Source of the DNA: UBA2266 sp964406945
Lineage (GTDB): Bacteria; Planctomycetota; Phycisphaerae; Sedimentisphaerales; Anaerobacaceae
Direction: 5' to 3'
NCBI GenBank assembly: GCA_964406945.1
Contig: CAYOTO010000074.1
Location: forward strand, 1-11,628
Length of the DNA stretch: 11,628 nt
Part shown: piece by piece, positions 7,382-11,628 of the stretch
How the letters are laid out: the number at the start of each line of letters is the position of its first letter
Numbering within the stretch: position 1 is the stretch's first letter
Program-made: the position numbers and the translations under genes
The notes under the pieces: generated by a model
Databases searched by the model: none
Told to the model about the DNA's origin: nothing
Seen by the model: the letters and a program-made list of their open reading frames with translations, nothing else

Positions 7382-8323
7382 ATGGCGAACACCGGTTTCG
7401 TTTACGACAAAATATACCTCGAGCATCGAACGGCCCAGGGTCATCCCGAACGCCCCGTGCGGCTGCGCAAAATTATCGAAAGACTCGAAAATGTCGGCAT
7501 CCGGGACAAACTGGTGAATATCAAACCCACACCGGCAACAGTCGAACAGATAGAGACGGTGCATTCACCTGATATGATCGAGCGGGTCCAGCGCGCGTGC
7601 GCCGCCGGCGAACAGTATATCGAGACGATGGACGTCTCAATCTGCACCAGGACTTACGAAGTTGCTCTAACGGCCGCCGGCGGAGTCCTGCGGGCGATCG
7701 ATGAGGTAATGCAGGACAATGTCAGAAACGCCTTCTGCGCGGTCCGTCCGCCCGGACACCACTCGACCCGCAGCCGACCTATGGGATTCTGCATTTTCAA
7801 CAATGTGGCCATCGCGGGGAAATACCTGCAGCAGAAGTACGGTCTAAAGAAACTTCTGATCGCCGACTGGGACGTGCACCACGGCAACGGCACTCAAGAG
7901 GCTTTTTATGAGGACCCATCCGTTCTGTACTTCAGCACGCACCAGTATCCATTTTATCCGGGCACGGGCGGCTCGGCCGAAAAAGGCGAAGGGCCGGGCA
8001 AAGGTTTTACCATCAATGTCCCGCTGCCCGTCTTCTCCGAAGACGACAAGTATATCGAAGTCTATAAGACGGTTCTAAAACCGGCCGCCGTCGACTTCGA
8101 CCCCGATTTCCTCCTGATCTCGGCCGGTTTCGATGCACACAAAGACGACCTGCTTGGCAGTATGAAGCTGACCGTCAACGGGTTCGAGAAACTGACCGAA
8201 ATCGTAAAATCGCTGGCCGCCGACTGCTGCCAAGGCAGAATCGTTTCGGTACTGGAGGGTGGATATCATCTGCAAGGGCTTGCAGCATCGGTTGAGGCTC
8301 ACGTTAGAGTGTTAATGCAATAA
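7382..8323 (+). CDS. Histone deacetylase-fold zinc amidohydrolase
   Basis: The 313-residue product has the full set of arginase/deacetylase-fold motifs: HPERPVRL (21-28), RPPGHHS with the charge-relay H126/H127, DWDVHHGNGTQ with zinc ligands D164 and H166, SAGFDAH with zinc ligand D251, and LEGGYH with the catalytic-type Y295. All key residues are present, so it should be active. Bacterial relatives remove acetyl or other acyl groups from small molecules such as acetylated polyamines, or possibly from protein lysines; the sequence does not decide the substrate. There is no signal peptide, so it is cytosolic. The frame is open upstream to an ATG at 7328, but this would overlap the previous gene by 41 bases, whereas the ATG at 7382 gives MANTGFVYDKIYLEH, a normal start for the family. 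Its stop codon overlaps the ribosome site of the MBOAT gene. Confidence 0.95.
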   Translation: MANTGFVYDKIYLEHRTAQGHPERPVRLRKIIERLENVGIRDKLVNIKPTPATVEQIETVHSPDMIERVQRACAAGEQYIETMDVSICTRTYEVALTAAGGVLRAIDEVMQDNVRNAFCAVRPPGHHSTRSRPMGFCIFNNVAIAGKYLQQKYGLKKLLIADWDVHHGNGTQEAFYEDPSVLYFSTHQYPFYPGTGGSAEKGEGPGKGFTINVPLPVFSEDDKYIEVYKTVLKPAAVDFDPDFLLISAGFDAHKDDLLGSMKLTVNGFEKLTEIVKSLAADCCQGRIVSVLEGGYHLQGLAASVEAHVRVLMQ

Positions 8324-8334
8324 GAGGAAACGCA

Positions 8335-9711
8335 ATGCTTTTTCAATCCTGGGCCTTTGCCGCATTCTTCCTTGTCTTCTACCTGGTATACCTTGCCGTA
8401 AAAGGAACCAGGCTGCGACACTGGTGGCTTCTGGGAGCTTCCTACTTCTTCTACGCCTGGGCCGACCCGCTGTACCTCATACTCATTTCATGGTCGATAC
8501 TCGTCGACTATTTTGCCGTTGTCCTGATGGAAAAACGCGGCCGAAAGAAGAGATGGCTGGCTGTCAGCGTAATCAACAATATCGCCCTGCTCGGATTCTT
8601 CAAATACGGCAGTTTCGCCGCGCACAATCTGAACGCCCTGCTGGACGCAGTGGGTTCGCCTTTCGTCATTTCAGAACCGACTTTTCTGCTGCCGGTGGGC
8701 TTGAGCTTCTATATCTTCCAGTCACTCAGCTACACGATAGACTACTACCGCGGCGATGTCGAACGGGAAAGGAGCCTGCTCCGATACGCGGTTTTCGTCT
8801 CACTCTTCCCTCGCCTGCTCGCCGGACCGATAGAAAGAGCCCGCCACCTGCTGCCGCAGATGCGCCGCCCCGCCGTGGTCACTGGAACTGATATAGCGGA
8901 CGGAGCATCACTGTTCGTCGTCGGCCTGTTCAAGAAAGTAGCCATCGCCGATTATCTGGCTCTCTATGTAAACAAGATTTACGATGCCCCCGGGGAATAT
9001 CAGGCAGGGGCATTGATTGCAGCGACTTTCCTCTTCACCTGGCAGATATATTTCGACTTCAGCGGCTACACGGACATGGCCCGCGGTATCGCCAGAACTA
9101 TGGGTATCCGCCTTATGCTCAACTTCGACAATCCCTATCTTGCCTCCAGCCTCGGCGAATTCTGGAACCGATGGCACATAAGCCTTTCATCGTGGTTCAA
9201 GGATTATGTCTATATCCCGCTGGGTGGCAACAGGAAGGGAAAGGCCCGGACCTATATAAACATGTTCGTTACAATGGTAATCTCGGGCCTGTGGCACGGA
9301 GCGGCCTGGACGTTCGTAATATGGGGCGCCGTCCACGGACTCGCCAGATTCGCCACCCGCGCCCTGGAAAGCACCGCCTTCTATCGCGAAAGAGTGCCCC
9401 GAATCGCCAAACAAGCGTTCGTATTCCTGATCGTCATGTTCGCATGGATTTTCTTCAGAGCGCCGAGCCTCTCCGGCGCAACGCTGATTATTCGGCGAAT
9501 GTTCACCACAGGCTGGGGCGATCCGCAGTGCCCCCTGCTGGCTCTTTTCATGATCGCAGCGGTTTGGGCATATCAATTCGCCTATGAGTCCCGCGTCTGC
9601 GTAGTACTGCAGTTGCGACCCGTCCGGATCGCCCTGGTTGTGCTGATGATTGTGTATATGACCCTGTTCGTGTCACCTGACAGTCAACCCTTCATTTATA
9701 TGAAATTCTGA
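8335..9711 (+). CDS. MBOAT family membrane-bound O-acyltransferase (AlgI/DltB-like)
   Basis: The 458-residue, strongly hydrophobic protein has roughly ten membrane helices, beginning in AFAAFFLVFYLVYLAV. It carries the hallmark MBOAT regions: SYFFYAWADP (36-45), LPVGLSFYIFQSLSYTIDYYRG (119-140), WNRWHISLSSWFKDYVYIPLGG (277-298) with H281, and SGLWHGAAWTF with the presumed catalytic H321. In the AlgI, PatA and DltB families this protein moves an acyl group, usually acetyl, across the membrane and passes it to an SGNH partner or to the polymer. The length is slightly under the usual 460-520. AGAGGA seven bases before the ATG is a good ribosome site overlapping the previous stop. The SGNH partner follows after 10 bases, which strongly supports a two-component O-acylation system. 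Confidence 0.96.
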   Translation: MLFQSWAFAAFFLVFYLVYLAVKGTRLRHWWLLGASYFFYAWADPLYLILISWSILVDYFAVVLMEKRGRKKRWLAVSVINNIALLGFFKYGSFAAHNLNALLDAVGSPFVISEPTFLLPVGLSFYIFQSLSYTIDYYRGDVERERSLLRYAVFVSLFPRLLAGPIERARHLLPQMRRPAVVTGTDIADGASLFVVGLFKKVAIADYLALYVNKIYDAPGEYQAGALIAATFLFTWQIYFDFSGYTDMARGIARTMGIRLMLNFDNPYLASSLGEFWNRWHISLSSWFKDYVYIPLGGNRKGKARTYINMFVTMVISGLWHGAAWTFVIWGAVHGLARFATRALESTAFYRERVPRIAKQAFVFLIVMFAWIFFRAPSLSGATLIIRRMFTTGWGDPQCPLLALFMIAAVWAYQFAYESRVCVVLQLRPVRIALVVLMIVYMTLFVSPDSQPFIYMKF

Positions 9712-9721
9712 CAGACCGCAA

Positions 9722-10831
9722 ATGACAGACTACGCAAACACTCAAAAACACAACGCCGCCAGCACTTGCGAGCAATTCAGCTCCAACTGCGTCCGTTTGT
9801 CGGCGGGCGAATGGGCCCTGACTGCGATCCTGGTCGCGACGATTCTCACGACAGGACCCGTGTGGTGGCGCATGGTCGAACCCTTTGCACCTTCGAAAGA
9901 TTACAGGCTCAGCAGCGAGTCGAGCGACGATTACTGGCATTGGGAACGTTACTGCAGCCGGGTCTGCGAACAGTACGACAACCTGGTTCTCGGCGATTCG
10001 GCCATGCGCGGATTCTTCGTCGACAAGGACCGAACTCTTTCGCACTATCTGAATGAACTCACCGCCGGCGAACAATTCGCAAATCTGGCGGTAGACGGCA
10101 TGCACCCGGCCGCAATGACCGGCCTGCTGAGGTACTACGGAAAATCCATAACCCACAAAGACGTGATCATTCAGATGAATCCGCTCTGGATGAGTTCACG
10201 AAAACAGGACTTGAGCACCACCAAAGAGTTTCGCTTTCATCACCCGGATCTCATACCCCAGTTCGATGATGCAATTGCATGCTACAAAGCCAGCCTTTCG
10301 GATCGATTCTCCACCGCCGTACAGCGTCAATCCGGTATTCTCAGATGGGCGGCCCACGTACGGCGATTCAATCTGCCCGCCTGGACACTGGAGCATCCCT
10401 ACGCCAGCCCCTGCGCGGCGTTCACCAGGCAGAGGCCTTCCACCGAACCAGCCGCTGCGGAGCAGAACAGGCCCTGGTATGAAATGAACCTGGCCAAAAG
10501 GGATATGCCGTTCGTCGAACTGGAAAACTCACTTCAATGGCGCTTTTTCAGGGAAACGGTGCAGCTCCTGCAAGACCGCCGAAACAGAGTATTCGTCCTT
10601 GTCGGTCCGTTCAACGAACACATGCTGGCAGGCCAAAGTGTCAGCGTTTATGAGCGGGTCAAGACAGAAATCGGCCGATGGCTGTCCGATACGGGCATTC
10701 CTCACTTGATTGCCGAACCGCCCCCGAGTGACTGCTGGCGCGACGCCAGCCATGCTTTGGCTCCGGGCTATCGACAAATCGCCGAACAATTATTCGCGCA
10801 TGAATCGTTTCACCGACAAGTACTTGAATAA
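9722..10831 (+). CDS. SGNH/GDSL-like acyltransferase partner of the MBOAT protein
   Basis: The 369-residue product has one N-terminal membrane helix (about 31-49, WALTAILVATILTTGPVWW), so the bulk is probably extracytoplasmic. SGNH-type motifs can be read: block I VLGDSAMRG with nucleophile S93, a glycine and block-II-like AVDGMHP around 123-129, GPFNEHM with N298, and near the end DASHALAPGY with D341 and H344 as the acid-base pair. The order Ser ... Asp-x-x-His fits AlgJ/AlgX, DltD and PatB-like enzymes that finish the transfer of acyl groups delivered by MBOAT proteins. Overall similarity to any named member is too low for a gene symbol. The start lies 10 bases after the MBOAT stop without a clear Shine-Dalgarno sequence, so translation is probably coupled. 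It is the last gene of the cluster. Confidence 0.85.
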   Translation: MTDYANTQKHNAASTCEQFSSNCVRLSAGEWALTAILVATILTTGPVWWRMVEPFAPSKDYRLSSESSDDYWHWERYCSRVCEQYDNLVLGDSAMRGFFVDKDRTLSHYLNELTAGEQFANLAVDGMHPAAMTGLLRYYGKSITHKDVIIQMNPLWMSSRKQDLSTTKEFRFHHPDLIPQFDDAIACYKASLSDRFSTAVQRQSGILRWAAHVRRFNLPAWTLEHPYASPCAAFTRQRPSTEPAAAEQNRPWYEMNLAKRDMPFVELENSLQWRFFRETVQLLQDRRNRVFVLVGPFNEHMLAGQSVSVYERVKTEIGRWLSDTGIPHLIAEPPPSDCWRDASHALAPGYRQIAEQLFAHESFHRQVLE

Positions 10832-10904
10832 CGCCACCGCTCGAAACGTAAGTTCTTCAGCGATATCTTACGCCACATGAATTGATTCGGCGTGCGCGCG
10901 GGGC

Positions 10905-10933
10905 GAGCCACGAACATGAAGCGCCCGTGGCTC
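10905..10933. terminator. Perfect 8-base-pair hairpin between convergent genes
   Basis: GAGCCACG (10905-10912) pairs exactly with CGTGGCTC (10926-10933) around a 13-base loop. It is 73 bases after the SGNH gene stop and 40 bases beyond the stop of the converging small gene, so it is well placed to end transcription or protect 3' ends. No T tract follows on either strand, so it is not a standard intrinsic terminator. It could instead be a dispersed palindrome. Nearby are two mutually exclusive weaker stems: CGTAAG 10847-10852 with CTTACG 10867-10872, and ACGCC 10870-10874 with GGCGT 10889-10893. Confidence 0.3.
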
Positions 10934-10973
10934 TGCGGTTGGTGGTCGGTTGCGAATTTGAAGGTAACTTGAT

Positions 10974-11198
10974 TCAGGCCGCCTGCTTATCGGCCCTTCT
11001 CGGTTCTGACATCCTCGTTTGGCCGGTACGCGCATTTTTTGATCTGCACAGCAGCGTCAGCATGATTCCCCACATAAGCGACATGCAAACCGAGGCAATT
11101 CTGTAGCCCCGCGGGATGGCACCGGCCATCGAAATGGCGATTACAGGAAGTATGGAAACCAACAAGACGGTCGTCAGCAGCCTGGCATTTGACATCAC
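10974..11198 (-). CDS. Possible small two-helix membrane protein
   Basis: A 74-residue frame that I do not recognise. Residues 7-28 (LLTTVLLVSILPVIAISMAGAI) and 34-51 (IASVCMSLMWGIMLTLLC) are hydrophobic helices separated by a short RGYR turn, followed by a polar, basic tail (RSKNARTGQTRMSEPRR). This hairpin topology and the positive tail suggest a real inner-membrane protein with a cytoplasmic C-terminus. The first codon is a GTG at 11198 immediately followed by an ATG at 11195; AGGG at 11209-11206 is seven bases from the GTG and ten from the ATG, so either may be used. A frame on the opposite strand (10882-11106) overlaps it but has no helix pattern or ribosome site. The gene converges on the SGNH gene. 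Without a homologue the call remains tentative. Confidence 0.45.
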   Translation of the reverse strand: MMSNARLLTTVLLVSILPVIAISMAGAIPRGYRIASVCMSLMWGIMLTLLCRSKNARTGQTRMSEPRRADKQAA

Positions 11199-11235
11199 GC
11201 AGATACCCTAATTTTTTAGTTCAACTGCAAATAAA

Positions 11236-11628
11236 TTGGTCCGCCACGGGCAGTCTGGGCCTCTAACTTGTTGCCCTGCAAGCCCTTACCGTTACTCGGC
11301 CGGCCCCACGGTTCGGGGCTTGTTTTTCGCCGTAGTCCGCTTTCGCCGCTCTCACCTGCGAGCCCGTAAGGGCCATGGAGCGGCGAAAGAAAGGCGCAGG
11401 CGAAAAACACTCGCCGGATTCGCAGGAGCCCTCTTCACCAACTTTTTTGCAGTTGATCCAATTTTCAATTTTCCGGCGGCCTCCCGCACCTCGGAAGCCA
11501 CACGCACCTCAAAAAGCATAAGAAACAACCGATGTGCGGCCAAACGCCCCGGTCACTTTTTTAGCGAGCTTACGCTAGACCCAAAACAAGCGAGGTTTTT
11601 TGCCGTCTGGTGTGACAGAGGCGGTGGT
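11236..11628 (+). CDS. Doubtful open frame running off the right edge
   Basis: The frame is free of stops from 11212 to the end of the window (139 codons); the first usable start is the TTG at 11236. The predicted product is rich in Arg, Ala and Ser (for example RARKGHGAAKERRRRKTLAG) and has no recognisable domain, signal peptide or ribosome site. It runs straight through the inverted-repeat element and its hairpins, and other long frames are open on the opposite strand, so the open frame may simply reflect GC-rich repeat sequence. It is listed because it could be the 5' part of a gene continuing outside the window. Confidence 0.15.
   Translation, partial: MVRHGQSGPLTCCPASPYRYSAGPTVRGLFFAVVRFRRSHLRARKGHGAAKERRRRKTLAGFAGALFTNFFAVDPIFNFPAASRTSEATRTSKSIRNNRCAAKRPGHFFSELTLDPKQARFFAVWCDRGGG
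11302..11327 (+). terminator. Intrinsic terminator-like hairpin with T tract
   Basis: GCCCC (11303-11307) pairs with GGGGC (11315-11319) around a seven-base loop, with an extra G-T pair at the base, and TTGTTTTT follows. This fits a Rho-independent terminator reading rightward. No rightward gene ends nearby, so it may instead terminate a short RNA starting inside the element or be one arm of a larger structure. Confidence 0.35.
11341..11388 (+). other. Long hairpin with 11-base-pair stem and GNRA-capped inner stem
   Basis: TTTCGCCGCTC (11341-11351) pairs perfectly with GAGCGGCGAAA (11378-11388). Inside, after an asymmetric internal loop, GCCC (11362-11365) pairs with GGGC (11370-11373) around GTAA, which in the rightward RNA is a stable GNRA tetraloop; the opposite strand gives TTAC, which is not. 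This favours a rightward transcript folding here. No known RNA family was recognised. Confidence 0.5.

Larger units (their letters stand above)
11221..11456. repeat. 236-base element bounded by 20-base imperfect inverted repeats
   Basis: The left end 11221-11240 (begins tcaactgcaa) and the right end 11437-11456 (ends ttgcagttga) are inverted copies that match at 18 of 20 positions, with the outer 11 bases perfect. Between them lie several stems: 11248-11252 with 11272-11276, 11303-11307 with 11315-11319, 11341-11351 with 11378-11388, and 11399-11403 with 11411-11415. This is what a small non-autonomous mobile element (MITE-like) or a multi-branched structured RNA with a closing stem would look like. 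I see no target-site duplication: the flanks read ..ttagt and tccaa.. . No transposase is in the window. Within 11199-11628 I see no convincing complete gene. Confidence 0.5.

Noticed and set aside
10882..11106. Forward frame overlapping the small membrane protein
   Set aside because: No ribosome site, no helix pattern, and it crosses the hairpin at 10905-10933; the reverse frame is more protein-like.
11221..11456. Integron attC site or CRISPR array
   Set aside because: The ends do not fit the attC RYYYAAC/GTTRRRY core sites, and there are no regularly spaced direct repeats.
11562..11577. TAGCG...CGCTA hairpin as an intrinsic terminator
   Set aside because: The T tract precedes the stem on the + strand and appears as an A tract after it on the - strand, so neither direction gives a terminator.

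Overview
The window looks like chromosomal DNA of a GC-rich bacterium, most likely of the Planctomycetota (Phycisphaerae/Sedimentisphaerales-like). This placement is an inference from gene style: very large coiled-coil proteins of no known family, secreted PD40/TolB-like proteins, an SUMF1-fold lipoprotein, and weak or variable Shine-Dalgarno sequences. No rRNA or other marker gene confirms it. No tRNA, CRISPR array, transposase or phage gene is visible.

Layout. (1) Positions 1-2609 (+) hold the 3' part of a large gene whose start lies upstream of the window; the product has beta-rich N-terminal sequence, long coiled coils and two C-terminal membrane helices. (2) Positions 2641-4080 (-) hold a two-gene operon, transcribed right to left: a potassium-channel protein that has lost nearly all of its voltage sensor, then a membrane-anchored MtfA-type (M90) zinc peptidase. 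(3) Positions 4360-10831 (+) hold six closely packed genes, with gaps of 10 to 54 bases and one promoter candidate near 4229-4258. They are two tandem TolB/PD40-repeat secreted paralogues, an SUMF1/FGE-fold lipoprotein without the copper-cysteine pair, a histone-deacetylase-fold zinc amidohydrolase, an MBOAT O-acyltransferase, and an SGNH-type partner with one N-terminal membrane helix. (4) Positions 10832-11628 are mostly intergenic: a hairpin, a possible small two-helix membrane protein (-), and a 236-base segment bounded by 20-base imperfect inverted repeats and filled with hairpins.

How the genes may work together. The MBOAT and SGNH genes form a recognisable two-component extracytoplasmic O-acylation pair (AlgI/AlgJ, PatA/PatB, DltB/DltD logic), probably modifying a cell-surface or exported polysaccharide. 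The deacetylase-fold enzyme is encoded directly before them and may be co-transcribed, but whether it shares a pathway is unknown. The secreted PD40 paralogues and the lipoprotein are probably periplasmic or surface proteins. The most unusual items are the voltage-sensor-less channel and the inverted-repeat, hairpin-rich element at the right end.
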